DNA of 64,000 nt from Paenibacillus sp. HW567 (GCF_000374185.1 NZ_KB910518.1:1796162-1860161); one strand, 5' to 3'. Counted from the stretch's first letter, positions 8,827-19,040 are shown. A program made the numbers and translations. Notes: generated from the letters alone by a model not told the origin.

Positions 8827-9642
8827 ATGAAGAGCAAATCTTTAAGAGCAGTGATTGGTGGAAGTGTAGCGGCTGTTCTGGCATTAAGCATTTCGCTTCC
8901 ATTACAAGCAAAGGCAGCGGCAGCACCTCAGGAGCTGACGGTTAGCACTTCCGGCTTCGCACAATTCATGCAATATTTGCAACAATATAGCTTCAAAGGA
9001 ATTACTTTCGACGGATCAACCTTTACGTTCCAGCCGATTGTGATTTCCAAGCCGGTTACGACGGTTCCAGTACCCACAGAAGTACCGGCAGCAACACCGG
9101 TGCCAACAGCTAAACCAGCAGCAACGCCGGAGCCAACCGTTAAGCCTGTAGCAACGCCGGAGCCAACCGTTAAGCCCGTAGCAACGCCAGTGCCAACGGT
9201 TAAGCCTGTAGTTACGCCGGCACCAACAGCGAAGCCTGTGGCAACATCAGCACCGGCCGTATCGGTGGCAAACGGCACATTTACCCAGCAGATTGTGACC
9301 CTGGTCAACAAGGAACGCGCCGCAGCCGGATTGGCCCCAGTAGCCGCACTCGACAGCTTGAACAAAGTGGCGGCAGCGAAGGCGACCGATATGCGTTCGA
9401 ATAATTACTTTTCGCATACTTCCCCTACGTATGGTTCACCGTTTGATATGATGTCCGCCTTCGGCGTCACTTATCAATATGCCGGTGAGAATATCGCTAT
9501 GGGGCAGAAGACACCGCAGGAAGTAATGACAGCCTGGATGAATAGCAGCGGACACCGCGCGAACATTCTGAGTCCGAATTTCAATTATATCGGCGTAGGC
9601 TTCGACAATAATTATTGGGTTCAGGAATTTATCGGTAAATAA
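8827..9642 (+). CDS. secreted CAP-domain (SCP/YkwD-like) protein
   Basis: Exported protein of 271 aa. The N-terminal signal peptide has Lys/Arg residues, a hydrophobic core and a probable cleavage after LQAKA. Residues about 75-135 are a proline-threonine-rich linker of near-tandem units such as TPEPTVKPVA. The C-terminal CAP domain begins at LVNKERAAAGL and includes NYFSHTSP, AGENIAMG, AWMNSSGHRANIL and YIGVGF, the usual CAP family signatures. The ATG at 8827 has AAGGAG 8 nt upstream; an in-frame ATG-like start at 8770 would precede the signal peptide. In Firmicutes such proteins are found in spores or the cell wall; the exact role here is unknown. Confidence 0.9.
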   Translation: MKSKSLRAVIGGSVAAVLALSISLPLQAKAAAAPQELTVSTSGFAQFMQYLQQYSFKGITFDGSTFTFQPIVISKPVTTVPVPTEVPAATPVPTAKPAATPEPTVKPVATPEPTVKPVATPVPTVKPVVTPAPTAKPVATSAPAVSVANGTFTQQIVTLVNKERAAAGLAPVAALDSLNKVAAAKATDMRSNNYFSHTSPTYGSPFDMMSAFGVTYQYAGENIAMGQKTPQEVMTAWMNSSGHRANILSPNFNYIGVGFDNNYWVQEFIGK

Positions 9643-9663
9643 TGCAGCTTTAAGAATGGATGG

Positions 9664-9700
9664 AAACCGTTCTCCGGCATGACTGGGGGGCGGTTTTTTT
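9664..9700 (+). terminator. probable terminator after CAP gene
   Basis: 6-bp stem AAACCG/CGGTTT with a 21-nt loop and a run of seven T. The stem is short, so confidence is moderate. Confidence 0.6.
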
Positions 9701-9858
9701 GTCGCTTCCATTTACAGTAAGATAAGGAGCCGCGCTTTGCATTTTTTGCATGTTAAGGATTTGCAAATTACGCATAGAAGAATTATGTTTATCTACATAG
9801 TTAAGAACTTTGTAAAATGTGGAACACTACAGAATAGAACGGCTACGGAGGGATAGCG

Positions 9859-10824
9859 TTGAAAGATTCCAAATGGACCTGGCGCAGTGTCAGCCTGATT
9901 TCCATAGCGGCAACCGTGCTTTTGCTGGTTGGGTTTGTGTACGCGGTGAACGATATTTTATTCCCGAAGGGAGAGGCGTCCTTTTCCTCGTTGCCGCAGC
10001 AGACAGCGGCTCCCGCAGTGCCAATCAGCAAAGAGGTAAGAATCATGGCGCTTGGCGACTCCTTGGCCAAAGGCACAGGCGACAACGAGGGCAGCGGTTT
10101 TGTCAAAAGAACAGTTGATGGTCTTGCGGCAAACGGCAATAAGGCAGAGCTTCTCGGAAATATGGGCATCAACGGTTTAACCACGGCAGGCCTGCAGAGC
10201 AAGCTGCAGGATGAAGGCGTGAAATACGCCCTGCGCCAGGCCAACGTCATTCTGCTCTCTATCGGCGGTAATGACCTTTTCAGAGGCGCCGATCTTCTGG
10301 GAAACGGCAATGAAGGCCAGCAAATCGCATCGCCCGACGCGAAAAGCCCGGCAAGCGAATCGCCGGATTCTACCGGGACAAGCACCAATGCTTCGGCAGA
10401 CAAGAAAACCGGGACCGGGAACGCAGCCCAAAAATCGGGTTCATCCGGTACCGCTGCGGCGGCTAATGGCAGTGAAGAAATAACGCCGGAATCGCTGCTG
10501 GCTGCTCTGCCTGAAGCTGCGAAACGGCTGGGCGTCATTCTTGACCGGATTGCGGAGATCAATCCTAACGCACAAATTTATTATCTGGGACTCTATAATC
10601 CCTTCGGAGATGTTCCCGAGCTGCTCGTCCCCGGCAATCAGGCGGTAACGGCCTGGAACAATGCAGCAATGGACATTATCAATAAACGTAGCAACATGAC
10701 GCTCGTTCCGACCTTCGATTTATTCAACCGCCACTGGCAGAGCTATCTGTCCAGCGACCATTTCCATCCGAACGGCAATGGTTATCAGCGGATCAGCGAG
10801 CGGATCGTACAAGCTGTGCGGTAA
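9859..10824 (+). CDS. membrane-anchored SGNH/GDSL hydrolase
   Basis: Esterase or lipase-type hydrolase of 321 aa, probably anchored outside the membrane by one N-terminal helix (residues about 12-33). SGNH block I is GDSLAKGTG with catalytic Ser68. Block III is the GGNDLF segment, and block V is DHFHPNGNGY with the Asp/His pair. An insert rich in Ser, Thr, Ala and Gly (about residues 155-210) separates the blocks and is probably disordered. The TTG start at 9859 follows GGAGGG with 6-nt spacing. The gene is followed closely by the ABC exporter pair, with no clear terminator between. The substrate is unknown. Confidence 0.88.
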   Translation: MKDSKWTWRSVSLISIAATVLLLVGFVYAVNDILFPKGEASFSSLPQQTAAPAVPISKEVRIMALGDSLAKGTGDNEGSGFVKRTVDGLAANGNKAELLGNMGINGLTTAGLQSKLQDEGVKYALRQANVILLSIGGNDLFRGADLLGNGNEGQQIASPDAKSPASESPDSTGTSTNASADKKTGTGNAAQKSGSSGTAAAANGSEEITPESLLAALPEAAKRLGVILDRIAEINPNAQIYYLGLYNPFGDVPELLVPGNQAVTAWNNAAMDIINKRSNMTLVPTFDLFNRHWQSYLSSDHFHPNGNGYQRISERIVQAVR

Positions 10825-10879
10825 GCTCCATTGTACCCGCAGACATCTGAAATGAACACAACGGGGAGCTGTGAGGAAG

Positions 10880-11860
10880 ATGACAAATGAAAAGAGCGGC
10901 GGCTCCGGGGCAATCGTGCTCTCCGTCGAGAATGTCCGTAAAAAAATTGGCCGCAAATGGATTATTAATGATGTTACCTTTGATGTCCGGGAAGGCGAGA
11001 TTTTTGGTTTCCTTGGCCCGAATGGGGCCGGCAAAACGACAACCATCCGCATGCTGGTCGATCTGATCCGGCCGAGCGAAGGCAAGATTACCGTCTGCGG
11101 CTACAATGTGAACCGTGATCCTGAAAAAGCGCTGCAATATGTCGGCTCCATTGTGGAGAATCCCGAGGTATATACCTACCTGACCGGCTGGGAGAACCTG
11201 CAGCATTTTGCCCGTATGCAGCCGGGGGTGGATCAGGCCCGAATCGCCGAGGTGGTGGATATTGTCCGGCTGGACCAGCGGATTCATGATAAGGTAAGCA
11301 CATATTCGCTGGGAATGCGGCAACGTCTGGGCATAGCCCAGGCGCTGCTGGGACGGCCCCGGCTCCTGATTCTGGATGAGCCGACGAACGGGCTTGATCC
11401 TAAGGGGATCAAGGAGCTGCGTGAATTCATCCGCCAGCTTGCAGACGAAGGGCTTGCCGTATTTGTCTCCAGCCATCTGCTGAGCGAAATTCAGCTCCTG
11501 TGCGACCGTGTCGCAATCATCAGCAAGGGGCGTGTGCTGGCTGTGGGCGGGGTGGAAGAGCTGGTTACCCGCAACTCCCCGTATGTGTTATGGGAGCTGG
11601 AGCCTTTTGACAGAGCAAAGAAGCTTTTAGCCGGAAGACCGGATGTTTCACTGCTGGAGCTGGACGAGGTTACGCTGGATGATTCCATCACTGCCGGCAT
11701 GGGGCCGAATTCTTTTATCACGGCTATGGATGAGGACTTGATCCCCGAGATTGTCGCCATATTGGTTACCGACGAAGTGGAAGTAAGGGCCGTGCATAAA
11801 ATCAACCCCACACTGGAACAGCTATTCTTGAAGCTAACGGAAGGTGAATCCATTGACTAA
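10880..11860 (+). CDS. ABC exporter ATP-binding protein (ABC-2 type)
   Basis: ATPase subunit of 326 aa of the BcrA/NatA class. Walker A is GPNGAGKTT, the signature is YSLGMRQRLG, and Walker B is LLILDEPTNGLDP followed by the H-loop SSHLLSE. The C-terminal 90 residues after the nucleotide domain are typical of this class. The ATG at 10880 is preferred over a GTG at 10871. The 3' end overlaps the permease gene, so the two form one transporter. Substrate classes in this family range from bacitracin-like peptides to sodium; none can be assigned. Confidence 0.9.
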   Translation: MTNEKSGGSGAIVLSVENVRKKIGRKWIINDVTFDVREGEIFGFLGPNGAGKTTTIRMLVDLIRPSEGKITVCGYNVNRDPEKALQYVGSIVENPEVYTYLTGWENLQHFARMQPGVDQARIAEVVDIVRLDQRIHDKVSTYSLGMRQRLGIAQALLGRPRLLILDEPTNGLDPKGIKELREFIRQLADEGLAVFVSSHLLSEIQLLCDRVAIISKGRVLAVGGVEELVTRNSPYVLWELEPFDRAKKLLAGRPDVSLLELDEVTLDDSITAGMGPNSFITAMDEDLIPEIVAILVTDEVEVRAVHKINPTLEQLFLKLTEGESID

Positions 11861-12842
11861 TCTGTTGCCGCTCATCCGTAATGAGTGCCTGAAGATCATT
11901 AAGAAGAAACGTTTTTATGTAATCCTGCTGATTCTGCTCGTACTCGTGCCCATGTTCACTTATGCTCAGATGCGGGTCGCCGAGCGCAGCCGGGACAAAT
12001 TCAATTCGGACTGGAGGCTGGAAATCCAGCAGCAGATTACCGACAACCAGAACTCCCTCGGCAGCGACCGGATTCCCGAGGAATGGAAATCGTACCGGAA
12101 GATTTTTGTCCAGCAGCTACAGTATTATCTTGATCATGATGTTAATCCAAATGAACCCAGTGGTGTAACCTTCACCCGTGAATTTCTGGACAATTCGGTA
12201 TCTTTGTTTATTCCGCTGCTGATTATGGCTGTGGCCTCCGATCTGGTCTCCGGGGAACGGACCACCGGAACAATCAAAATGCTCCTGACCCGGCCGGTCA
12301 AACGCTGGAAGGTGCTGTTCAGCAAAATGGCGGCACTGCTGATGTTCGTCTCGCTGATTGTCCTCTCGGTCTTTGTGATCAGCTATCTTATTTCCGGTCT
12401 TGCTTTTGGATACAAGGGGTTCAACGTTCCTGTCTTTACAGGCTTCCAGCTCAGCGGAGATACCGTTAATATGTCTACCGTGCATGCAGTGCCGCAGTGG
12501 AAGTATCTGCTGATGCAAGGCGGGCTCATCTGGTTCGTCAGCATTGTCGTTGCGCTCCTGGCCTTCATGGTGTCGGTGCTGGTGCGCAGCACGGCTGCAA
12601 GCATCGTGGTGATGATGGCGGCGCTGATTGCGGGTACGATTCTGACTAATATGGCCTCGGCATGGAGCACGGCAAAATATTTATTTATGGTCAACCTGGG
12701 GCTGACCGGATATTTGGCGGGGACGCCTGCGCCGATTGAGGGAATGACCTTGTCTTTTTCCATGGCTGTGCTGGCTGTTTGGGGAGTCGTTTCGGTGATC
12801 ATTTCCTTCGCCGTCTTTACGAAACGGGATATTTTGAATTAG
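11853..12842 (+). CDS. ABC-2 type permease
   Basis: Membrane partner of the preceding ATPase, about 329 aa. It starts with a basic stretch IIKKKRFY and a hydrophobic helix. An extracellular loop of about 100 residues follows, then five more membrane segments beginning near LFIPLLIMAVASDL. The cytoplasmic motif SGERTTGTIKMLLTRPV is characteristic of ABC-2 permeases. The TTG at 11853 has GGAAGG at 8-nt spacing; a GTG at 11844 is also in frame. It overlaps the ATPase by 8 nt. parE follows 69 bp downstream in the same direction. Confidence 0.88.
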   Translation: MTNLLPLIRNECLKIIKKKRFYVILLILLVLVPMFTYAQMRVAERSRDKFNSDWRLEIQQQITDNQNSLGSDRIPEEWKSYRKIFVQQLQYYLDHDVNPNEPSGVTFTREFLDNSVSLFIPLLIMAVASDLVSGERTTGTIKMLLTRPVKRWKVLFSKMAALLMFVSLIVLSVFVISYLISGLAFGYKGFNVPVFTGFQLSGDTVNMSTVHAVPQWKYLLMQGGLIWFVSIVVALLAFMVSVLVRSTAASIVVMMAALIAGTILTNMASAWSTAKYLFMVNLGLTGYLAGTPAPIEGMTLSFSMAVLAVWGVVSVIISFAVFTKRDILN

Positions 12843-12911
12843 AATGTACAAAGTGAACGAAACGTTTGTTTGCATATTGCAGGGTAGAGAGAAAAAGAAG
12901 GAGGAGCATGA

Positions 12912-14894
12912 ATGCTCGAACAGATCGATATGTTTGCAAAAGTCTCCAAGAACGGCGAAGCTGCCGGCACTGGATACGATGCTGACGACATTCAAGTGCT
13001 CGAAGGTCTGGTTGCGGTACGCAAACGGCCCGGCATGTATATCGGCAGTACGAGTTCCTCGGGACTGCACCATCTCGTATGGGAAATAGTGGATAATGCG
13101 GTAGATGAACATTTGGCTAAGTTTTGCTCAAAGATTGATATTACACTGCGCAAGGACGGCTCAGTTACCGTTCTGGACAACGGGCGCGGGATTCCGACCG
13201 GAATGCACAAGACAGGAGTGCCAACGCCTCAGGTGGTATTTACCATTCTGCATGCGGGCGGTAAGTTTGGCGGTTCCGGCTACAAAAAATCGGGGGGACT
13301 GCATGGCGTAGGCGCTTCTGTGACCAATGCACTGTCCGAATGGCTGGAGGTTGAGATTTACCGGGAAGGCAAAATCCATCGCCAGCGCTTCGAATATTGG
13401 GTGGACAGCAATGGGAAAGAGCATGTCGGTGAGCCTGTGACCGGCCTTGAGATTCTGGGAAATACGAATAAGACCGGTTCGAAGATCACCTTCAAGCCGG
13501 ATATTCGCGTCTTTGCAAATGGCATTGCTCTCAACTACGATACGCTGGCAGAGCGGGTGCAGGAAATTGCCTTTCTGAACTCCGGTCTGCGCATTACCCT
13601 TAGTGATGAGCGGAGCGGCCGTCAGGATGAATACTTTTATGAAGGCGGGGCCAGCCAGTTCGTCCAGTTCCTTAATGAAGGCAAGGACGTGCTGCACGAT
13701 GTGATTCATTTCAGCGCGGAGAAGGACGATATCGAGGTTGAGGTGGCACTGCAATATAACGCCGGTTATACCGAGACCCTGGCTTCATTCGTTAACTCTA
13801 TTCCAACCCGGAGCGGAGGTACACATGAGACGGGCTTCAAGACAGCCTACACCCGGGTGCTGAACGATTACGCCCGCCGCACACAACTGCTCAAGGAGAA
13901 GGACAAGAACCTGGAAGGCAATGATCTGCGCGAAGGCATGATGGCGGTGATCAGCGTCAAGATGTCTGAGGTGGAATTCGTCGGACAGACCAAGGACCAG
14001 CTCGGCAGCGCTTCTGCCCGCAGCGCCGTGGATTACATCGTATCCGAGAATATGGCGCGTTTCCTGGAAGAGAATCCCCAGGTGGCGCAAAGCCTGCTCA
14101 AGAAGTCGATACAGGCCTCCAAGGCCCGGGAAGCGGCGCGCAAAGCCCGTGATGAAATCCGCAGCGGCAAGAAACGCAGCGAGAGCTCGAACCTTGGCGG
14201 CAAGCTGTCGCCTGCGCAGTCCAAGGATGTGACGCGTACGGAGCTGTTCATTGTCGAAGGCGATTCCGCCGGAGGCTCGGCCAAGCAGGGGCGTGACTCC
14301 AAGATTCAGGCGATTCTGCCCTTGAAGGGCAAGCCGATGAATCCCGAGAAGGCCAAGCTGCTGGATATTCTTAAGAACGATGAATACAAAGCGATTATTT
14401 CCTCCATTGGTGCGGGGATCGGGCCGGATTTTGCCGTAGAAGACAGCAATTATTCCAAGATCATCATTATGACCGACGCCGATACCGACGGAGCGCATAT
14501 TCAGGTGCTGCTGCTAACCTTTTTCTACCGTTATATGAAGCCGCTGATAGATGCGGGCAAGGTCTATATCGCCCAGCCGCCGCTGTATAAGCTGACGCGC
14601 AAATCGGGCAAGCTTGAGACGGTGCGTTATGCCTGGAGCGACGAGGAACTCGCGAACTATCTGAAGGAATTCGGCAAGAATTTCGAGCTGCAGCGCTACA
14701 AAGGACTTGGTGAAATGAACCCGGATCAGCTCTGGGAGACCACGATGAATCCGGATTCGCGCAACCTGCTGCAGGTGCAGATCGAGGACGCCGCCAAGGC
14801 GGAGCGCCGCGTATCCACATTGATGGGCGACAAGGTTGACCCGCGCAAGCGCTGGATTGTCGAGAATGTCGATTTCACGGAAATCGTGGAGTAG
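12912..14894 (+). CDS. parE: DNA topoisomerase IV subunit B
   Basis: ATPase subunit of topoisomerase IV, which decatenates daughter chromosomes; 660 aa. It has the GHKL ATPase motifs EIVDNAVDE, DNGRGIP and GGLHGVGASVTN. The Toprim motifs are EGDSAGGSAKQGRD and MTDADTDGAH, and the C-terminal segment is YKGLGEMNPDQLWETTM. It reads as ParE rather than GyrB: the Toprim region continues as SIGAGIGPDF and LLLTFFYRYMKPLI, as in Bacillus ParE. The ATG at 12912 lies about 7 nt after AAGGAGG. parC follows after an unusually long 531-bp gap filled by repeats. Confidence 0.95.
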   Translation: MLEQIDMFAKVSKNGEAAGTGYDADDIQVLEGLVAVRKRPGMYIGSTSSSGLHHLVWEIVDNAVDEHLAKFCSKIDITLRKDGSVTVLDNGRGIPTGMHKTGVPTPQVVFTILHAGGKFGGSGYKKSGGLHGVGASVTNALSEWLEVEIYREGKIHRQRFEYWVDSNGKEHVGEPVTGLEILGNTNKTGSKITFKPDIRVFANGIALNYDTLAERVQEIAFLNSGLRITLSDERSGRQDEYFYEGGASQFVQFLNEGKDVLHDVIHFSAEKDDIEVEVALQYNAGYTETLASFVNSIPTRSGGTHETGFKTAYTRVLNDYARRTQLLKEKDKNLEGNDLREGMMAVISVKMSEVEFVGQTKDQLGSASARSAVDYIVSENMARFLEENPQVAQSLLKKSIQASKAREAARKARDEIRSGKKRSESSNLGGKLSPAQSKDVTRTELFIVEGDSAGGSAKQGRDSKIQAILPLKGKPMNPEKAKLLDILKNDEYKAIISSIGAGIGPDFAVEDSNYSKIIIMTDADTDGAHIQVLLLTFFYRYMKPLIDAGKVYIAQPPLYKLTRKSGKLETVRYAWSDEELANYLKEFGKNFELQRYKGLGEMNPDQLWETTMNPDSRNLLQVQIEDAAKAERRVSTLMGDKVDPRKRWIVENVDFTEIVE

Positions 14895-15045
14895 AGGACT
14901 TGGCGGGATGGTATGTCTCCCTTAATTCGCCGATGCCGCTCTTAAGCGGTTGTATCTCTTAGAAATGCTGCAGCTAAAGGGCGGCATGGGTTGTTAGCGG
15001 AAAGTGACGAAAATCCCGAGGTTAGAATAGTTTGGTGATTAGAGA

Positions 15046-15371
15046 AGCAAAGGGGAAGGTTGGAACTGTAAGAGCGTCAGCATTCAGTATACGGAATTTG
15101 CCCTGGTTTATTTTGAACTTAATAAATTTCCAAGGGGCGAAAGTAACGGAGGGGAAGTTTGGAACTGGAGGAGCGAACGCGTCCGCCTTTGTCTGGGGAT
15201 TTCAACCGCGAAGAGCGGTATAAATCAAGAAATCTGCAGACAACAGCGGCCGGAAGTCCAAACATTCCCCGCAGTTACGGCTCAAGCCAATTGCAGCATT
15301 CATAAGTTCAAGACAGATATCGTTGGAAATTCTGGATATACAGAAGTCCCTACATTCTCCGCAGCGACAAG
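15046..15371 (+). repeat. degenerate outer palindromic repeat split by an inner copy
   Basis: The left end near 15046 reads AGGGGAAGGTTGGAACTGTA, like the start of the 138-bp element. The right end near 15341-15371 reads GAAGTCCCTACATTCTCCGC, like its end. The better-preserved copy at 15143-15280 lies between them. This suggests an old copy into which a newer copy moved, but the outer arms are diverged and the reading is tentative. It fills the gap between parE and parC, where no gene is visible. Confidence 0.4.
15143..15280 (+). repeat. 138-bp palindromic MITE-like repeat, copy 1
   Basis: The ends are imperfect inverted repeats: GTAACGGAGGGGAAGTTTGG on the left, and the reverse complement of the right end reads GTAACTGCGGGGAATGTTTG. 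The centre can fold around ACCGCGAAGAGCGGT. A second copy lies in reverse orientation at 36253-36390, and one arm lies at 55841-55881. No coding potential was seen. Its placement between parE and parC suggests it is tolerated between cotranscribed genes. Confidence 0.85.
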
Positions 15372-15425
15372 GATATCACCACACTATTTTTATGTCGGAC
15401 AGATTGAGGAACAGAAGGTGAGCGA

Positions 15426-17867
15426 ATGAGCAGTTTATCAGAACAATTTTCGCCGGCTTTTCTGGAAGAGGTCGTCGGTGACCGCTTTGGCCGGTATTCC
15501 AAATATATTATTCAGGACCGGGCGATTCCGGATGTCCGCGACGGGCTGAAGCCCGTACAGCGCCGGATTCTGTACGCCATGTACGACTCGGGCAATACGC
15601 CGGACAAGCCCTACCGTAAGTCCGCCAAGACGGTCGGGGATGTAATGGGGAATTATCATCCGCACGGAGACTCCTCCATTTACGAAGGCATGGTGCGGAT
15701 GGCACAGCCCTGGAAGATGGGCCATGTGCTTGTAGACGGACACGGGAACTGGGGCTCGATGGACGATGATCCGGCGGCGGCGATGCGTTATACTGAGGCG
15801 CGGCTGTCCCCTATCGCCATGGAAATGATGCGTGACATCGAGAAGCGGACCGTGCTGTTCAAGGACAACTTTGACAATACCGCCAAGGAGCCGGTCGTGG
15901 TTCCCTCGCGTTTTCCGAATCTGCTGGTCAACGGGACCAGCGGGATCTCCGCAGGATTTGCTACGGAAATTCCGCCGCATAATCTGCGCGAGGTCATCGA
16001 CGCCTGTATCGCTGTGATGCAGAAGCCGGATATTGCGCTGGAGGACATCATGACCTTCATCAAGGGTCCCGACTTCCCGACAGGCGGCACGATTATGGGC
16101 GGCGACGGCATCATGGACGCTTACCGTACAGGCAAAGGGCGCATCTATCTGCGCTCCAAGACTGAGATCGAGAACCTGCGCGGCGGCAAACAGCAGATTG
16201 TTATCACCGAGGTGCCGTTCCAGATCGTCAAGTCTCGGCTGGTTACCTCGATGGAGAATATCCGTCTGGAGAAAAAAATCGAAGGCATCGCCGAGGTCCG
16301 CGACGAGAGCGGCCGCGATGGTCTGCGGATTGTAGTCGAGCTTAAGAAGGAAGCCGATGCCCAAGGGGTTCTGGCCTACCTGCTCAAAAAAACCGATCTG
16401 CAAGTCACCTACAACTTCAACATGGTGGCGATTGTCAATAAAGCTCCACAGCAGCTTGGCCTCAAAGCAATTTTGGAGGCTTATATCGCCCATCAGCGCG
16501 AGGTGGTGACCCATCGCACCCGGTTTGACCTGGAGAGAGCGGAGGACCGCGCTCACGTGCTGGAGGGACTGGTTAAGGCGCTGAACATTCTGGATGAGGT
16601 CATTGCCGCAATCAAAGCGTCGAAGAACCGTCAGGATGCCCAGAACAATCTGGTCTGGATGTTCGGCTTCAGCGAACGCCAGGCTGATTCCATTCTTACC
16701 TTGCAGCTCTATAGACTGACCAATCTGGAGATTCACTCGCTCCAGAAGGAACTGGATGAAACGCAGGCGCGGATTGCCGCACTGCAGGCCATTCTGGACA
16801 GCGACAAGAAGCTGATTGCCGTCATCCGTAAAGAGCTGCTGGAAATCCGCGACAAATACGGCATCGACCGCCGTTCGCTCATTCAGGGTGAAGTGGAGGA
16901 GCTCAAGGTAAGCCTTGAGGTGCTGGTGAATGCCGAGGATGTTCTCGTCGCCCTTTCTGCCGACGGATACATCAAGCGGACCGGCATGCCTTCCTTCACC
17001 CGTTCGGGGGGAGAACGCCATGCCTCAGGGGTCAAGGAAGGCGATCATATTGTCAAGCTGCTGGATCTGAACACACGGGACAGCCTGCTTGTATTTACCC
17101 GTAAGGGGCAATACTTCCTGCTGCCTGTTCACCAAATACCGGAATTCAAATGGAAAGATCCGGGTACGGCGATAGTCAACGTAATCAGTCTAGCCAAAGG
17201 TGACGGAATCGTCAGCATCCTGCCGGTAGGCAATCTGGATGATCCGCAGGCCAGTCTGGTTTTCGTCACCGGCAAGGGCCAGGTGAAGCGTACGGAGCTT
17301 AAGGAGTACTCTACAAGCCGTTCCGGTGCTGTTGCCGCGTGCAAGGTGGCTGAAGGTGATGAGATCATTACAGTGGCGTTGAGCAGCGGAGACAAAGAGC
17401 TTGTGCTGGTGACCCGCGAGGGCATGTGCATCCGGTTCAAGGAAAATGAAGTTAATCCTATGGGCCGGGTGGCCAGCGGGGTTAGAGGCATTCAACTGCG
17501 GGAAGGCGATGAAGTTGTTTCCTGCTTCTGGGTAAGTGAAGATGAGGGCGAAATCCTGGTTGTATCCGAGCTTGGCTATGCTAAACGCACACTGCTGCTG
17601 GATTATCCTTCACAAAGCCGCGGCGGCAAAGGCATGCCAACCTTCGAATTTAAGGAGGGCAAACGCGTCAAGCCGAACGGCAGCAGATTGTCCGGCGCAT
17701 TCTATTGCCGTGAACCGCTGGAGCTTACGGCGATTACCCATCATGGAGCGGTACATAACTTCTCCTCCGAATCGGCGCCACTTGGCGAACGGCGCTCCAT
17801 TGGCAAGCAATTGGTGGCCGTAGAGAAAAAGGACGAGATTATCAGCCTGTTCCCGGCGGTTTTATAA
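15426..17867 (+). CDS. parC: DNA topoisomerase IV subunit A
   Basis: Breakage-reunion subunit of topoisomerase IV, 813 aa. The catalytic tyrosine is Tyr122 in MRYTEARLS. The quinolone-region helix [17 protein letters not shown] is intact, with Ser and Glu at the usual positions. The second half is a GyrA-type beta-pinwheel domain with repeats around GYIKRT, GQVKRT and GYAKRT. It lacks the GyrA box typical of gyrase, which supports ParC. The ATG at 15426 follows AAGGTGAGCG. It partners parE upstream. A hairpin at 17895 probably ends the transcript. Confidence 0.95.
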   Translation: MSSLSEQFSPAFLEEVVGDRFGRYSKYIIQDRAIPDVRDGLKPVQRRILYAMYDSGNTPDKPYRKSAKTVGDVMGNYHPHGDSSIYEGMVRMAQPWKMGHVLVDGHGNWGSMDDDPAAAMRYTEARLSPIAMEMMRDIEKRTVLFKDNFDNTAKEPVVVPSRFPNLLVNGTSGISAGFATEIPPHNLREVIDACIAVMQKPDIALEDIMTFIKGPDFPTGGTIMGGDGIMDAYRTGKGRIYLRSKTEIENLRGGKQQIVITEVPFQIVKSRLVTSMENIRLEKKIEGIAEVRDESGRDGLRIVVELKKEADAQGVLAYLLKKTDLQVTYNFNMVAIVNKAPQQLGLKAILEAYIAHQREVVTHRTRFDLERAEDRAHVLEGLVKALNILDEVIAAIKASKNRQDAQNNLVWMFGFSERQADSILTLQLYRLTNLEIHSLQKELDETQARIAALQAILDSDKKLIAVIRKELLEIRDKYGIDRRSLIQGEVEELKVSLEVLVNAEDVLVALSADGYIKRTGMPSFTRSGGERHASGVKEGDHIVKLLDLNTRDSLLVFTRKGQYFLLPVHQIPEFKWKDPGTAIVNVISLAKGDGIVSILPVGNLDDPQASLVFVTGKGQVKRTELKEYSTSRSGAVAACKVAEGDEIITVALSSGDKELVLVTREGMCIRFKENEVNPMGRVASGVRGIQLREGDEVVSCFWVSEDEGEILVVSELGYAKRTLLLDYPSQSRGGKGMPTFEFKEGKRVKPNGSRLSGAFYCREPLELTAITHHGAVHNFSSESAPLGERRSIGKQLVAVEKKDEIISLFPAVL

Positions 17868-17894
17868 GCGGGTTAATCACTTTGTATAGCATAA

Positions 17895-17952
17895 ATAAAC
17901 GGCGCCTGACTGCTCTGCAAGGAGAAGCCGGGTGCCGTTTATAGTTTATTTA
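17895..17952 (+). terminator. terminator after parC
   Basis: Stem of about 12 bp with one mismatch, ATAAACGGCGCC/GGTGCCGTTTAT, followed by AGTTTATTT. The T-tract is imperfect. Confidence 0.6.
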
Positions 17953-18053
17953 ATTACTCAGCCTTTGCAGCTTGAAATCGGCAAGTAAATCTTGATGTAA
18001 TTGGGCAGAGCGGAAATTTACTTTGAGACATCCATACTCACGAAGCAAGAGAT

Positions 18054-19040
18054 TTATCCGATGTTTTTCGATATGACGATTTTTCCCCGTTTCGGCAACT
18101 CTTCGCTTTTGCGATATGCTTGAAGCAGGCCTTGAGCGGTAAAGGCAAATGTCTCATTGACATGGATTTTTAATTGATTGTCTTTCAAATAGTGAGCAAT
18201 GGATTCAAAATCGGTACGGTTAGGTTGGGCTTGGAAGAAATGTGCGTGAATATTGCGGACCTTCGGATATTGATTGATTCCGAATGCCACTACTGAGATA
18301 TAAGTTCCGCCATCCTTGATGACCGAGAAGTTCTTCTCTCCGATTTCACCTGGTAACCCGGTACCGAAAGTGGATGCGTCCTTGGCGGTATCCAATACAA
18401 TATCAACAGGATCTGTTATCTGGGTCGTAAAGTCGGCTTTAGTATAGTCGATGACCTCGTCAGCACCAAGTCCTCTCACGAAATCATGATTATAGTCCCT
18501 CGCGGTTGCGATAACATATGCTCCGTGTTGTTTGGCCAACTGGACGGCTACATGTCCCACTCCTCCGGCGCCCGCCTGAATAAGAATACGTTGTCCCGGT
18601 TGAAGATGACCCTGCTCAAACAGTGCTTGCCAAGCTGTCAGAGCAACCGTAGGAGCGGCACCTGCCTCTTCAAAGGAGAGACTTTCAGGGATCACGGCAA
18701 GATGATCTTCTTCCACCGCAACATAGTCCATATAAGAACCTCGTTGAACCATCCCCATAACACGATCCCCAGGTTTGAACTGGGTCACTTTCCTGCCTAC
18801 CTCATGAACGATGCCGGCTACTTCATTACCAAGAACCATGGGCAATTGCAATTGATCCCGAAATTTGTGGGCCATTGGACTCTGGAGAATCGCGCCGCTG
18901 CGAAACAAATAATCTGCTGGATTAATGGAAGAGGCACGCATTTCGATAAGCACCTGTGTATCGGTGAGTGAGGGAATCGGCAGTTCCAGTTCCTTCAATA
19001 CTTCTGGGATTCCAAAGCTTGTCAAAGCAATAGCTTTCAT
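18054..19040 (-). CDS. NADP-dependent MDR-family (quinone reductase-like) oxidoreductase
   Basis: Zinc-independent medium-chain reductase of 328 aa, like quinone oxidoreductases. The N-terminal GroES-like domain ends near VPELDR-equivalent positions. The Rossmann loop is AGAGGVGHVAVQLAKQ, and the segment SSINPADYLFRSG is typical of the family. Zinc-ligand cysteines are absent. The ATG at 19040 follows AGGAGG with good spacing and overlaps the stop of the PanE-like gene as ATGA, so the two are coupled. Codon use and GC (24 of 60 bases in the 18181-18240 line) are clearly lower than in the neighbours. Probably controlled by the divergent TetR regulator. Confidence 0.88.
   Translation of the reverse strand: MKAIALTSFGIPEVLKELELPIPSLTDTQVLIEMRASSINPADYLFRSGAILQSPMAHKFRDQLQLPMVLGNEVAGIVHEVGRKVTQFKPGDRVMGMVQRGSYMDYVAVEEDHLAVIPESLSFEEAGAAPTVALTAWQALFEQGHLQPGQRILIQAGAGGVGHVAVQLAKQHGAYVIATARDYNHDFVRGLGADEVIDYTKADFTTQITDPVDIVLDTAKDASTFGTGLPGEIGEKNFSVIKDGGTYISVVAFGINQYPKVRNIHAHFFQAQPNRTDFESIAHYLKDNQLKIHVNETFAFTAQGLLQAYRKSEELPKRGKIVISKNIG

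Noticed and set aside
9085..9250. Short tandem repeats that might suggest a CRISPR array
   Set aside because: They encode the Thr-Pro-rich linker of the CAP protein, stay in frame, and lack unique spacers.
15032..15223. 63-codon open frame between parE and parC
   Set aside because: It lies across the palindromic repeat and has no ribosome binding site or family match.
15438..17021. 527-codon open frame antisense to parC
   Set aside because: parC is unambiguous; the antisense translation is low in family-like motifs and has no ribosome binding site.
12912..17867. Gyrase genes gyrB and gyrA
   Set aside because: Toprim-region residues match ParE, and the A subunit lacks the gyrase-specific GyrA box, so topoisomerase IV is the better call.
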